Shown here piece by piece: positions 1 through 11,278 of a DNA stretch of 64,000 nucleotides. The DNA lies in the NCBI GenBank assembly GCA_916048095.2, contig OU696573.1:5525418-5589417 (forward strand), written 5' to 3'. Positions within the stretch are counted from its first letter, which is position 1. Every line of letters begins with the position of its first letter. The position numbers were made by a program, and so were the translations under genes. The notes under the pieces are model-generated. The model did not search any database. It had not been told where the DNA came from and was given only the letters and a program-made list of their open reading frames with translations. This DNA comes from Sacculina carcini (taxonomy: Eukaryota; Arthropoda; Thecostraca; Sacculinidae).

Positions 1-1
1 C

Positions 2-955
2 TTCCCTCTTCGATCTGGTGTTCCCCAAGGTTCCGTCCTTGGCCCACTATTATTTAATCTTTATATGTCTTCTCTTTGCCCTGTTCTTCGAAAACATTCC
101 ATTACTTTCAAAATCTATGCCGATGACATCCAATTCCTCATTCCTGTCACTCCTGATACTCCCTCTTTTCTCTCTGATATACTTTCTGAAATTTCCTCAT
201 GGGCCGCCTCTCGGCAGTTGTACTTGAATACTTCTAAGTCTGAGTTCATCGTCCATCATCCACCTCGTATTTCACCTCCTCTTCTCCCATTTCCTATCTC
301 AACTTCTGTTCGCAATCTCGGCTCTATCTTTGTCTCTTCGCTCTCCTGCTTTGACAATATCGTTTCTGTCGCCCGCACTTGTCGTCTTATTCTGCGCTCT
401 CTCTACCCTATACGTCCCTATCTTGATAAAAATTCCGCCATCACTCTTGTTCATACTCTCATTTTCCCCAGGTTAGACTACTGCAACTCGCTTTACTTTA
501 GTGCTCCTCGTTCTCATCTCTTAATCCTTCAGCGTGTGATCAACCAATCTTGTCGATTTGTCTTTCATCCTACCTTTTCTCGCCACACGTCTCACCTACT
601 TTTTCAACTCCACTGGCTTCCTATCATCCCACGAATTCATTTTCGCCTTTGTTGTCTCATTTACAAGCTTCTGCATGATCCTCACCAACCTTCTTATCTT
701 GCTAATCTTTTGTCTCCCACTGACTCACACTCCTCTCGTCGCCCTCTTCCTCTCGCTTGTCCTCGTGCATCTAATGAATCTTCCTGGTCCTCTAAATCGT
801 TCTTCTTTTACGCCCCTCGCTTGTATAATTCTCTTCCCTCTCATATCACCCGCGCCTCTTCATTTCGGTCATTCCGCCATCGGCTTCGCCTGTACCTTTT
901 TGACATTTCATTTGATCCCGTCTCTCACTCTCTCTCTCCTTTCGCCTCTCTGTGA
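2..955 (+). CDS. LINE reverse transcriptase, C-terminal part (LINE A, L2/CR1-like), runs in from window edge
   Basis: The frame is open from base 2 to the TGA at 953-955, so this is the 3' part of a longer ORF. It copies its own RNA into DNA at the target. Visible motifs: SGVPQGSVLGPLLFNLYM (RT block 4) at the edge, FKIYADD (catalytic block 5), a RNLGSIF block, then LDYCNSL and the long C-terminal region with PRLYNSLPSHI that is usual in L2/CR1/Jockey-type LINEs. The endonuclease half lies outside the window. The minus-strand LINE F at 15.2-16.1 kb is a close relative. No stop interrupts this stretch, so it may be a fairly young copy. Clade assignment is by motif memory only. Confidence 0.9.
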   Translation, partial: FPLRSGVPQGSVLGPLLFNLYMSSLCPVLRKHSITFKIYADDIQFLIPVTPDTPSFLSDILSEISSWAASRQLYLNTSKSEFIVHHPPRISPPLLPFPISTSVRNLGSIFVSSLSCFDNIVSVARTCRLILRSLYPIRPYLDKNSAITLVHTLIFPRLDYCNSLYFSAPRSHLLILQRVINQSCRFVFHPTFSRHTSHLLFQLHWLPIIPRIHFRLCCLIYKLLHDPHQPSYLANLLSPTDSHSSRRPLPLACPRASNESSWSSKSFFFYAPRLYNSLPSHITRASSFRSFRHRLRLYLFDISFDPVSHSLSPFASL

Positions 956-1327
956 TATTGTTTGAACTATTTCTCCGTTTCATGATTGTTTCAATTCTCG
1001 TTGTCTTATTTTTCCCTGTCTTGAGCACAGTTACTGCTTCCTTTCCTTCCTTGCTACTTTATTTATTCTATTGTGAATGTTCTCTGTAATAATTCTCTGT
1101 CGATTTTATTGTTTGAACATACCACTTGATTTTTTGGAACTGTGCCCTTTGTGCTTGTGCTCGCTATTTAGCAATTTTGGTTGTTTTGTGACTTCTCTTT
1201 CTTTTACTTGCTCATTTCTCCCATATTCTTTACAATTGTCGTTTTATCTCAATTGATGTTTTCCCTTTTTCGCGCTTGTGTTTTACCGGCGCTATAGCAA
1301 ATACACGTTGTTGTTGTTGTTGTTGTT
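956..1327 (+). repeat. 3' UTR and (GTT)n tail of LINE A
   Basis: This T-rich untranslated stretch ends in GGCGCTATAGCAAATACAC followed by a short GTT microsatellite (about 1309-1327). The same terminal word occurs inverted at about 15.2 kb next to a 5-bp tail. L2-type LINEs typically end in such a conserved word plus a microsatellite rather than poly(A). Confidence 0.75.
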
Positions 1328-1328
1328 A

Positions 1329-1981
1329 ACAAATCAATTACGCATCCTGAAATTGAATCAAGAAACTATTGAACGTGTTCAAACAACAAAGTTTCTAGGA
1401 GTAACCGTTGATGACAATTTGAGCTGGAGAATACATATCGCCAGCGTATGTAGCTCTATCAAAAACAGCCGGAATTATATATCGGGTAAGACATAATTTA
1501 TCTTCTGCATCCATGATGAACCTATATTATACATTAAAATATTAATACATAATAATTATATTTTTTAATACATTATTTTATTCAAAAATAATGTATTGTT
1601 TGTCCGTCTGGGGTTGTACTTGGCCCTTATTTCACAATGAACCGATTAAAATTCAGAAACGTATATTGAGAATCATGCATTTTTATAAAAAATTGACTCT
1701 ACCGAAAACATTTTTGCTGAATCAAAATTATTGAAGTTCAACTACAGTATTGAAGTATTTTATGTTGGTGGATATGTTTAGGTCGATAAGAAGAAAAGAA
1801 AATACATTTAGATTGCAGGATAACCGAAGGATGACAAGAGGAAATCAGATAAACATGATATGTCCCGCATATCGAACTGTTCTCTTCCATAACTCCATTT
1901 TGTACTCTGGACCACAATTGTGGAATTCCTTACCAAGTAGTATAAAAATAAATGTCGATGAAATGAGCTTCAATAGTTTTT
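1329..1981 (+). pseudogene. LINE B reverse transcriptase remnant, C-terminal part, split by Gypsy-1
   Basis: Two fragments in different frames are visible. About 1330-1496 reads like the block after the RT palm (TTKFLGVTVDDNLSW). 1750-1981 reads like the C-terminal domain (PAYRTVLF, SGPQLWNSLPSSIK). An AT-rich decayed stretch lies between them. The copy is 5'-truncated directly behind the LINE A tail. It continues beyond the Gypsy-1 insertion at 6843 and beyond Gypsy-2 at 12452, ending near 12770. It is not functional. It differs from the L2-like LINEs nearby and I cannot place its clade. Confidence 0.7.
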
Positions 1982-2221
1982 TGAGACGATGTATTGGAAC
2001 TCCAGTCAAAAGAAAACAATACTTTGATAATAATATCTGAAACGAAAGAAACATTTGTAAACACAAAGAACAAATATACATACGGTAACAATGCGACACA
2101 TATGCAATATAAACGCAAATAAACGCTACTTATTCACCCGTCTCCCAATCCAAACTGCCACGTTCTCTAAACAAGGAATAACGCCTTACATCACCCGCAA
2201 TTGCCACATCCTGACCTTAAA
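1982..2221 (-). repeat. Gypsy-1 3' LTR
   Basis: A 240-bp direct repeat of 6603-6842. It overlaps the end of the LINE B coding remnant on the plus strand. Confidence 0.88.
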
Positions 2222-2290
2222 TCACTTTCCCCTAAAAAAAGATGAACATGAATAGTGAGAATACAACGAAACGTACCAACACACAATCGC

Positions 2291-5200
2291 TTAGCTGAAT
2301 CGCCGGTTTCGGAAAACCGTGCGCCCCGAACGTGACTTCTGTGGCAAAAAACTCAACGGATCTGGGGAAGCCGGTAACGATGGATGCTCATCTACCTCGG
2401 GTGGCTTTCGGCTGTCTCCAATGATCTCGGATGTCGGCGACGTCTCCAGCTCCACGTCGTCCTCCGCCACTTGTTCGGGGGCCCCCTCGATCACCTCCTG
2501 CGAGACAGGTACCAGCTTGCATTGGTCTATGTGCACACATATCGTTTTGGGTCCGGCACTACTCTCAGATCTTACGAACACGGTTGCACCCCTAATGTCC
2601 TCCACTCGAAAAGGGCCCATAAACACAGGTTGCAATCCAGAGCGAGTCTCGTTCTTGGTGAAAACCCAATCTCCTGTCCGTATGTTACGACTTCGAGCTT
2701 CGACTTTGCCTTGGTCGTACTGCCTCTTGTACTGAGATTGAGCATTTTCAGTATGTTGACTCACGTCCTCGTAAATTTGTAGTTGTGTTATCTGTTGATT
2801 GTCCATCCAATCCTCAAAGTTGTTGGGTGTTTCCTCGTCCATCACAAATGACCCCGGAGGTTGGAGGTTGACACCGAACATGACCTTGTTTGGGCTGTAC
2901 CCCGTTGATTTATTTTTCACATTATTGATGAAAAAGTTTACTTCCCTGAGTATGGACGGCCACTCTGTCACCCTCTTGTCTTTTTCAGTTAGCATGCACC
3001 TGAGCGTCTGTTTGACAGTTTGTATCATTCTCTCCGCAGACCCATCTCCTTGTGGATGGTACGGACTTGATCGACGTTTTTCAATTTGGAGGTCATTGCA
3101 CAGCTGTCGTATGATCACTCCGTCCACATTTCGTCCTTGGTCTGTCAACAAAATCTTTGGGTAGCCATGCCGACACACCCATTCCGTTCGGAATGCTTCA
3201 GTAATCGCCTCCGCCGTTTGCTCTTTCAATGGCACCACTTCTAAATACCTCGCGAACAAATCCACTATCACCAGTATATATCGGAATCCTTCGTAACTCC
3301 ATGGCAATGTGGCCACGTCCATTGCAATGGCTTGTCGCGGCCGACTCACCCCAATAGTAGGTGTGGTAAGTGTTACCTTGCGCTGAAAAGAACGTTTGTT
3401 CTCTGCGCAAACGGAACATGTCTGACAGACTTCCTTCACCACCTGATCCATGGCTTCAAAATAATATCGCCGCCTGACACATTCCAACGTTTTCTGTACG
3501 CCAAAATGGCCCGACCTGTGCACATCACCTACTACTTTGCGCTGCCACATTTTCGGCACTATTATACACCTATTTTTGGTGAGAAGACCGTTACTCAACG
3601 TGATGTCGTTAAATCGGCTCATAGGACCATTTTGCAACTTCCCACTCAGTTCGATTTGTCTTGTGGCGTTTACTATTACTTCGTCTTCCTTTTGTATGTT
3701 GACCCACTCGGAATGGCCACCCCCGACCTCAGTAATAGGGTAAACATGTCTTTCAAGATGTTCTTGTTCGTCATTGACCTTCGAGTTTACTTCTGTTGGG
3801 AGTCTGCTCAAAAAATCTGCTGCCACATTCTCTGAACCTTTCTTATGGACGATTTCATAACTGGCCAAAGCCTCTAATTCCATCAACCACCTGGCAAATT
3901 TGTTTCGCGGATCTTTTTGTCGGCGCATCCAGACCAGCGGATTGTGGTCAGTCATTACATACACTTTGGAAGCTGCCCGCAGGATGTACCACCACTTTCT
4001 TACTGCAGCGACTACTGCCCAGGCTTCCAATTCACCTGCTGCGTACCGTGCCTGCGCCTGTGTGAGGCCTGACGAATAGAAGGCCAGCGGCCGCAAATTT
4101 CCAGTGACGTCTTTCTGCGAAATAATGCCACCAATCCCGTTTTGACTAGCATCTGTGCTAATGTAAAATGGCTCCTTCCATTTTGGAAAAGACAGTGTAG
4201 GGCATTGTTTGATCTTCCTTTTTACCTCGTCAAAGCTGTTCTGACACTCTTCCGTCCACTTCCATTCGACACCCTTTCGAGTTAGTCGGTGCAGCGGTGC
4301 ACATACAGTGCTCATATTCTCCACGAAGTGCCGATAAAAGTTCACGAAACCTAGAAATCTTATCAACGCCTTCACACCTGTAGGAGCATGAAACACATCT
4401 AAGGCCTCTACGTGCGCTTTCAGAGGTCGAACTCCGTCACCGGAAATAGCGTGTCCAACGAACTCCCCTTCGCGACAGCCAAACTTACATTTTTCCAGCC
4501 TCAACTGCAGGCTTGCCGTCCGAAAAGCCTGAAGCGTGGAGCGCAAATGCACCACATGATCATCCGCGTTTTTCGAGAACACACACGTATCGTCCACATA
4601 AGCCACAGTGTTTTCCATATCCCGGAGCGCATCATCTACAGTTCTTTGGTATGTACTCTGGCTATTGCATAGCCCAAAAGACATGACGTTCATCTCATAT
4701 TGTCCCCCAGGCACTGAGAAGGCAGTTTTTTCTTTGTCCTCTTCGCGCAACGGAATGGACCAATAAGCACTCGCGCCATCCAAAAACGAAAATATCCTGG
4801 CTCCATCCATTCGCTCCAACAAACGCCTCCAGTCTGCCGCTGGGTAGGCATCTTTCTTGGTGTGTGCATTCAGATCCCTGTAATCCACCACAAATCGAAG
4901 CGTACCGTCCTTTTTACGCACCAACAACACTCTGCTGCTCCACGGCGACTTGGACCGTCTACACACACCGTTTTCGAGCATTTCAGCTATCTGTCGATTG
5001 ATCTCGGCCTCGGTTTCAGGGTTGAAGCGCGCCGGCCCGTGCTTGATCGGCGGCACACCGTCAGTTTCGATAGTGTGGCAAACCTTTTTGGAAGTCCGTG
5101 GACACTTGGGATTATCGGCGAAGACGTCCTGGTATTCCATCAACAAGGACAGTAACCGGTGACGATCATCTTCTGGCAAACTTGCATCTATCCGTTTTTC

Positions 5201-6568
5201 AAACGCTGCCCTCACGTTGCCATCTTGGATGAGATTCACTCTTTGCTCATGTTGTCCTCCACCAATCATAATGTCGGCTGTTTTCCATTGGGAACCCAGT
5301 CTCACTCGGCCCCTTTCCCAATCAAACTCAGTAGAGGAAAATTGCGTCAGATAGTCCCGTCCGAGCAGCACAAATTTATAAGGCGCACTTATCACACTGA
5401 AACGGTGATCCACCATTTGCCCTCCACCCGCATCGATGTTCACCGGCAGTTGACCAATCACGACCGCCTTACCGCCTATTCCTGACAAACACGTGTTCAC
5501 ATCATTAGCAAATTCGATTTTCCTCCCCAGACCTAACCGATTGACAGTAGCTTCATCTATAACCGAAGTCGAGGCTCCGGAATCCAGCATTGCCGTGACT
5601 TTCTCACAATTTATGGTCACAGGTATTGTCACAGTATCGCCAGAATTCAATATCGCGGGTGCGCCATTCGACGGCGCCGTGTTTTGCACCGCAAACACTT
5701 TATTTTGCTTTGAACAGTCCGACATGGAGTGGCCCTTCTCGCCGCAGCGGAGACAGTGCCGGGCTGGACACATTCTCATGAAATGCCCCAACTTGCAACA
5801 AAGATAACATCCCCTGTTGGAGTTTTTACGATCTTTATCCCATGTCTTCAAAGGCCCTGTTTTCTGTGACACAGCTGACACATCCATCGTGTTTGGTGTA
5901 GCCATTTTGTCTTTTTGACACTCGGATTGATGGACAACATGTACCGCTTGTACATCTTTATTGAGCGGCAGGCCCCTTTCGGTCATCCAACCTTTCACTC
6001 GAATCAATAATTTCCTCCCGTCAGTTTCGCTTTCGAGAGAATTCTCGGCTATCCAGGTTTTTACCCTGGGTTGTACGTCACGGGGCAATTGATTGACAAA
6101 CAACGTGCACACAAACGCTATATCCGAACCCGCGTCTTTGGCCAATCTCTTCAGCGTAAAAAAATAGTCATCAATCATGACACCAGGCATCCACTCACAT
6201 TTACATAGTCTCTGTAATGCTTCATACCTGTCGACCGGGTTATCCAGCGTTCTGATGAGAATGTCAAAAGCTTCGTCCAGGGATTCCACTTCAGCGATCA
6301 CCTCCTTCACCAACTCTCGTTCCGCTGGCCTACGATTCACGTACGCTGGGAGCATCCCGATTGCCAGTTTCTCCGCAGCTGCACCTCGACAAAGTAGACC
6401 GCTCACGGCTGCTACAAACAACGGCTTCCACTCCGCGATCCGTTCGTTTGATTTGAGCGTAGGCACTGGCAGGACCACTGGATTATGTCCAACATCAAGA
6501 CCCGTTGGTGCTGACCCAGAATTCATTTCGGTCTTCATCCGGATTGGAGCCTCCGCGTCCTTATCCAT
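2291..6568 (-). CDS. gag-pol: Gypsy-1 gag-pol polyprotein, intact single ORF (~1425 aa)
   Basis: I place the start at the first ATG after the 5' LTR (6568). The open frame continues upstream into the LTR, but that part is probably untranslated. Domain order: capsid-like gag; two CCHC zinc knuckles (CYLCCKLGHFMRMC and CLRCGEKGHSMSDC) about residues 260-295; aspartic protease (MLDSGAS, later LLGRDYL); RT with RFVVDYRDLN, MSFGLCNSQSTYQ and the catalytic AYVDD; RNase H (ISTDASQNG, ELEAW, MTDHNP); integrase with an HHCC finger (GHFGVQ, CQTCSVC), DDE residues in AMDVATL, LLTDQGR and SAERMIQ, and a GPF-type C-terminal module (FMGPFRVEDI). No frameshift separates gag and pol. Every catalytic motif I looked for is present, so it could be competent. 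No env. Confidence 0.93.
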   Translation of the reverse strand: MDKDAEAPIRMKTEMNSGSAPTGLDVGHNPVVLPVPTLKSNERIAEWKPLFVAAVSGLLCRGAAAEKLAIGMLPAYVNRRPAERELVKEVIAEVESLDEAFDILIRTLDNPVDRYEALQRLCKCEWMPGVMIDDYFFTLKRLAKDAGSDIAFVCTLFVNQLPRDVQPRVKTWIAENSLESETDGRKLLIRVKGWMTERGLPLNKDVQAVHVVHQSECQKDKMATPNTMDVSAVSQKTGPLKTWDKDRKNSNRGCYLCCKLGHFMRMCPARHCLRCGEKGHSMSDCSKQNKVFAVQNTAPSNGAPAILNSGDTVTIPVTINCEKVTAMLDSGASTSVIDEATVNRLGLGRKIEFANDVNTCLSGIGGKAVVIGQLPVNIDAGGGQMVDHRFSVISAPYKFVLLGRDYLTQFSSTEFDWERGRVRLGSQWKTADIMIGGGQHEQRVNLIQDGNVRAAFEKRIDASLPEDDRHRLLSLLMEYQDVFADNPKCPRTSKKVCHTIETDGVPPIKHGPARFNPETEAEINRQIAEMLENGVCRRSKSPWSSRVLLVRKKDGTLRFVVDYRDLNAHTKKDAYPAADWRRLLERMDGARIFSFLDGASAYWSIPLREEDKEKTAFSVPGGQYEMNVMSFGLCNSQSTYQRTVDDALRDMENTVAYVDDTCVFSKNADDHVVHLRSTLQAFRTASLQLRLEKCKFGCREGEFVGHAISGDGVRPLKAHVEALDVFHAPTGVKALIRFLGFVNFYRHFVENMSTVCAPLHRLTRKGVEWKWTEECQNSFDEVKRKIKQCPTLSFPKWKEPFYISTDASQNGIGGIISQKDVTGNLRPLAFYSSGLTQAQARYAAGELEAWAVVAAVRKWWYILRAASKVYVMTDHNPLVWMRRQKDPRNKFARWLMELEALASYEIVHKKGSENVAADFLSRLPTEVNSKVNDEQEHLERHVYPITEVGGGHSEWVNIQKEDEVIVNATRQIELSGKLQNGPMSRFNDITLSNGLLTKNRCIIVPKMWQRKVVGDVHRSGHFGVQKTLECVRRRYYFEAMDQVVKEVCQTCSVCAENKRSFQRKVTLTTPTIGVSRPRQAIAMDVATLPWSYEGFRYILVIVDLFARYLEVVPLKEQTAEAITEAFRTEWVCRHGYPKILLTDQGRNVDGVIIRQLCNDLQIEKRRSSPYHPQGDGSAERMIQTVKQTLRCMLTEKDKRVTEWPSILREVNFFINNVKNKSTGYSPNKVMFGVNLQPPGSFVMDEETPNNFEDWMDNQQITQLQIYEDVSQHTENAQSQYKRQYDQGKVEARSRNIRTGDWVFTKNETRSGLQPVFMGPFRVEDIRGATVFVRSESSAGPKTICVHIDQCKLVPVSQEVIEGAPEQVAEDDVELETSPTSEIIGDSRKPPEVDEHPSLPASPDPLSFLPQKSRSGRTVFRNRRFS

Positions 6569-6602
6569 GTGCCGTGACCACTTATCAAGTATTGTTTTAA
6601 TG

Positions 6603-6842
6603 TGAGACGATGTATTGGAACTCCAGTCAAAAGAAAACAATACTTTGATAATAATATCTGAAACGAAAGAAACATTTGTAAACACAAAGAACAAATATAC
6701 ATACGGTAACAATGCGACACATATGCAATATAAACGCAAATAAACGCTACTTATTCACCCGTCTCCCAATCCAAACTGCCACGTTCTCTAAACAAGGAAT
6801 AACGCCTTACATCACCCGCAATTGCCACATCCTGACCTTACA
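6603..6842 (-). repeat. Gypsy-1 5' LTR
   Basis: Twin of 1982-2221, carrying the element promoter for minus-strand transcription. The gag ATG follows 34 nt downstream, an unusually short leader. Confidence 0.88.
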
Positions 6843-7045
6843 GTTTCAAACAGCAGACAAAGGTACTTTTCTATGAACAACAAATGACAGGACAATAGTG
6901 AGTAGTTAAATATTGTACTGATTATTGTGTATCATGTATATCATTGGTGTGTATCATGCTGTATATCATTATTGTGTCATGTGACGAATCAGTCATCTCT
7001 TTCACATCGTCTTGTGAAATCATGGTTTATTTTTCTCGTGAAGTG
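6843..7045 (+). repeat. Middle segment of LINE B between Gypsy-1 and Gypsy-2
   Basis: This short stretch begins with a few codons that could continue the LINE B C-terminus (to a TAG at about 6897-6899). It continues as an AT-rich 3' UTR rich in TATCAT words and stops at the AGTG target duplication of Gypsy-2. Confidence 0.55.
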
Positions 7046-7502
7046 TGTGGCGTCGTGAAGCCACATTGAAAACGAGGAAGACACGGCGAGAAAAGTCTAT
7101 TGCAGGCGAGATCACAATACAAGATAATACCAGCGAATGCGAGCGAATCCGAGCGAATGGCCCTTTGACCGGCAGTGTGCCGTGTTATATAAGCTCGGTC
7201 ATGTGACCTTTCACACGGTCACATGACCATTCACACGGTCACATTCCTACACAAACGCCTAACCGCGTTCACCAATACAGAAGGATACACACAGACATAC
7301 ACTTGACATGCATACACGCCAGACACGCATACAAACGAGCGAAACGCACACACAAAGGATACACTTGGATACACACAGACATACACTTGACATGCATACA
7401 CGCCAGACACGCATACAAACGAGCGAAACGCACACACAAAGGATACACTTGGATACACACAGACATACAACCGCCCAACCACGCAACTTGCACGCCTCCA
7501 CA
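7046..7502 (-). repeat. Gypsy-2 3' LTR with internal 84-bp tandem repeat
   Basis: Direct repeat of 11995-12451. It holds a TTATATAA box near 7185 and two full copies plus a part of an 84-bp unit (for example GGATACACTTGG at 7357 and 7441), shared by both LTRs. Confidence 0.92.
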
Positions 7503-7803
7503 GTACTCCGCCGCCTGAGAACGGAGTTCATAACACGTCAAGGTCGGTCATACATATCACAAATCATACATACACATGTGCGCACACTCATACGTAGTCA
7601 CACACACACCCACAATATAGACACAATATACTCACACATTCGAACATCCAAATGTGCAAATGACAGTTACCACGACGGGTAGAAGTGATACATGTCAAGA
7701 TAGGCACACACAATATATATATATATATATAGCAGCAAAATGACCCGTTTCAAGGACAAGTCCTGAATAAAAAAACACACGATAAATCAGTAGTACAAAA
7801 TCA

Positions 7804-10800
7804 TCAAAAATAGTGAAAATCCGGTGTTGTCTTGAATCTAACCGTACGACCGCATCTGGTAGTGATTGTCTTTGGTAGCGATGCACGAGGAGCAGGTACA
7901 GGAACAGGCCGTGTCGTAGTGGTGCTGGCGGGCGTAACACGTGCACGTGGAACCGGAGGAGGCTGCGACGAAGGGGCCTTGACCGGTGACGCAGCAGTGA
8001 CGATGGCTGGCTTCAGACGATCTATCGAGACGGACTCTGACCCGCCAGTTGGCAGAGCGATGGTGAAAACTTTCGGCGTTCTGGATACGACGCGAAAAGG
8101 GCCCCGATAAGGTGCCTCGAGTGGACGGCGGACACGATCGACACGCAACCACACATGCTCACATGTCATCAGCTGCGCTGGCAAGTAGGATGTCGGAGTG
8201 CTGTGTGACGTACCGGCTGACAAGCTGTGAAAGTCGATCTCCTGCATTCTCTTGTTGAGTTCGCCCACGAAGTCGTGCTGTGCTTTAATGGACACGTTTT
8301 CACCTGTTGGCACCCGAGGACACAGCAGATATCCGCCCGTAACGGCCGTGAATGGCGAAAAACCGGACTCCGCGGGCAGCAATCGGATCCCCAACATGAC
8401 GACCGGAAGAGCCGAAAGCCAGCATTCTTTACGGGCTATGATAGCTGTTTTAATTACGCGATGAAGACGCTCTACCATGCCGTTAGATTGGGGGTGATAG
8501 GCGGTCGTCCGAACACGATGAAAACCTACCAGTTTGGATAATTCCTCGAACAGTTCAGATTCAAACTGGGTTCCGCGATCCGTTACCACATGGAGTGGGA
8601 CACCGAAACGCGAAATCAAGCCAGTGAAGAAGGCGTTGGCAACAGATGCTGCAGTGATGTCAGTGAGTGGCATCGCCTCGGGCCAGCGGCTTGCACGATC
8701 GACGCATGTCAGTATGTATCTGAACGGCGTGGAAAATGAGTGACCAGCTGTAACCGCCGGCGGCAGAGGCCCGACGAGATCTAAGTGAACCACCTCGAAT
8801 CGTGCGCTAGGAAGATCAAACTGCGAAAGTGGCGACTTTGTGTGGCGCGTGATCTTTGATTGTTGGCAGGCAGTACAACTACGTACCCAATCTTTAATAT
8901 CTTTGTCCATGTGAGGCCATACATACCTGGATTTTATCACGCGTGTGCTGGCGCGAACCCCAGGATGTGCAATATTGTGCAGCTGCTGGAACACGTGAAA
9001 CCGGCATCTCTGCGGTAGAAACGGCCTAGGATGAGGCGTTGTTGTATCACACAGTAGCACGGTATCATCGGACAAGTTGAACTTCTTCAGGCTGTCGGCG
9101 TGAATCATAACATCGCGATCATCCAGCTGAGCACGCGCAATGGCGGGCAGATCAAATGCTTCCAATTGGATGACGTTCACATCTCTCGAAAGGCAATCTG
9201 CGACCACGTTCTCGGCGCCGCGAACATGCTGAACATCGGACACATATTCGGTAATATATGACCAATGCCGCTGCTGTCTGTCTGACTTAGCCATGCGAGG
9301 ACTGCGAAAAGCCGAGACGAGCGGTTTGTGATCGGTTAGCAGCGTTACCACTCGCCCCTCCAGGAAATGACGGAAATGTCCCACGGCGTAATAAGCGGCC
9401 AACAATTCGCGGTCGTAGACAGAGTACTTCCGCTGCGCGGCAGAAAGCTTCTTTGAAAAAAAACGAGATGGGCCTAGGCACCCCGTCCACCATCTGGTGA
9501 AGTGCAGCGCCAGCAGCCGTCGATGAGCAGTCGGTGACTAGCTGAAGCTGATCACAGTTAGCTTTGGGATGAGGTAGCGTGCATGCGTCACTCAGGGCTC
9601 GCTTGACGCCTTCAAACGCAGCTATCTCGTCTGCAGTGAGCGAAAGGCTTTTTGAATTTGGCTCTATTCTACTGCGTTCCGACAAAGGGTGAACAAGGGT
9701 CGCGAAACCAGGGATCATACGGCGGTAAAAACCTACCATGCCCAGAAATCTACGCAGTGAAGCAGAATCAGAAGGTAAAGGAAAATCATTAATGACACTC
9801 ACTTTGGAATCCGGCGGGCAAACACCGTCGGCAGTGATCTTGTGACCAAGGAAATCAATCTCTGACCTGTAAAAACAACACTTGTCCAGAGATAATCGGA
9901 GACCATGCTTTTCAAAAACGTCAAATACTGCTGCCAGGTCGCGCGTGTGCTGCTGCTCGTCAACCGAGAACACGAGAACATCGTCTAGATAAACGAATGT
10001 GCACGACAGGTGGGCAAGTATCGTACTCATCATGCGCTGAAAGGTGGCTCCGGCGTTTTTGAGACCCAACGGCATAAACAAATATTCAAATAACCCGAAA
10101 GGAGTCACTACAGCGGTTTTCGGTATGTCGGCTTCACTCATCGGAACCTGATGATATGCCTGTAGTAGGTCCAATTTGGAAAATACTGTCATGCCGTCTA
10201 AATGTGCTGACAGATCCTGGATATGTGGGATCGGAAATCTGTCATGCACAGTCTTGACATTGAGCGCCCGATAATCTCCCGTGATGCGCCACTCGCCGGG
10301 TGCTTTCTTAGCAACCATATGAAGCGGAGAAGCCCACGGCGAGTTGGAGCGACGGACGACACCGGACGCTAAGAGATCTTCGAAAGCAGATCGAGCGGCA
10401 TTATCTTTATCGGGCGTCAGTCGGCGAGGCCGAGCAAAGACCGGTGCGGCACTGCCCGTGTCAATGCTGTGCTGAACAGGCATAGAAACCATATTGTTTG
10501 ACCGTGGTGCAAGTAGCGATGGATGATCAGACATCAACGTGCGCACAGTATGAGGAAAATTACTCAAGTCGTTGACGACAAGGCCAACTGGTTGTGCACC
10601 ACTTACCTTAGCCGGCGCTTGCAGCGAGGTTGTGGTGTCACGAATGCAGTTGTGATGACAATCGACTATGAGTTTAAAGTGGCGCAAAAAATCGTGGCCC
10701 AGCAATGGAGACACTGCGTCGGATACTACAAATGTCCATGTGAACTTCCGACGCAGCTTCTGCAGCACAATGTCGACACGAACCTCACCGTGTACTGTCA

Positions 10801-11278
10801 TGGGCTGGCCATTGGCTGCGGATAACCGCACTGATGTTGGCAGGAGCGACAGTGTGCTTACCTCGGTCCGTGGAAGGACGGAGACACCTGCTCCGGTGTC
10901 AACAATGAAGGACAACCATTTGGTGCCGACACGAGCTGCTACTGTGAGGAGCGGCAGGCCACCTGATGCAGCTACCATGGCCTGCCGATCTAGTTTTCCG
11001 GGGTCGACGGACGGGAACGATCGGCAGGCACCGGCGATGAGCCCCTGGATGATGGTTGCATCGCTAGATTTGCTGGTTTCCGTGGCCACTGACACCATGG
11101 CTTGCACGTGCGTGCAGCGGCGCCAAAAAATATATGACCACGACACACTTTCGGGCGTTGGTCGGAATGAAAAGGCTGCAGTCCTATGCCGTATCTGGCG
11201 TTTGATACTCTCTCCTGCTGTCGTCCGCTGCGATGAGTGGTCGCTGCTTGGGTAAACATACCGGGCGCGGCCAAGCAC
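7804..11278 (-). pseudogene. pol: Gypsy-2 pol (protease, RT, RNase H, integrase), split by a frame change
   Basis: The upstream frame (9287-11278) overlaps the end of gag in another frame. It carries protease (FIVDTGAGVSVLP), RT (KLDLLQAYHQVPM, MPLGLKNAGATFQ, FVYLDDVLVFS) and the start of RNase H (VTDCSSTAAG). After RPISFF the sense leaves this frame at a run of eight T (plus-strand A run about 9457-9464). It resumes in the frame 7804-9405 with LLTDHKP, the integrase finger (HPGVRAS, CTACQQ), catalytic D/D/E in HLDLVGPL, VTDRGTQF and GMVERLHR, and a GPF module (YRGPFRVV). The homopolymer suggests a simple slippage lesion. A sequencing error or a real programmed shift cannot be excluded, though RNase H is an unusual place for one. 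Confidence 0.88.

Larger units (their letters stand above)
1982..6842 (-). mobile_element. Gypsy-1: apparently complete Ty3/Gypsy LTR retrotransposon
   Basis: Direct 240-bp LTRs (1982-2221 and 6603-6842) flank one long minus-strand ORF. By eye the LTRs are identical except at the last bases of the inner left end (TTAAA versus TTACA), which implies a recent insertion. On the minus strand the LTR runs from TGTAAGG to TCTCA. A purine-rich tract (AGGGGAAAGTGA, with a T stretch before it) sits directly upstream of the 3' LTR at about 2222-2242. I found no clear tRNA primer site after the 5' LTR and only an imperfect target duplication (GTTTT versus GTTTC, offset by a base). The element sits inside LINE B. 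Confidence 0.9.

Noticed and set aside
2319..6605. Many plus-strand ORFs antisense to Gypsy-1 gag-pol
   Set aside because: Shadow frames of the real minus-strand gene; none shows a domain.
7231..7541. Open frames on both strands in the Gypsy-2 LTR (for example repeated VCVYPSVSFVC)
   Set aside because: They are translations of the 84-bp LTR tandem repeat and recur at 12.2-12.5 kb; no independent coding evidence.
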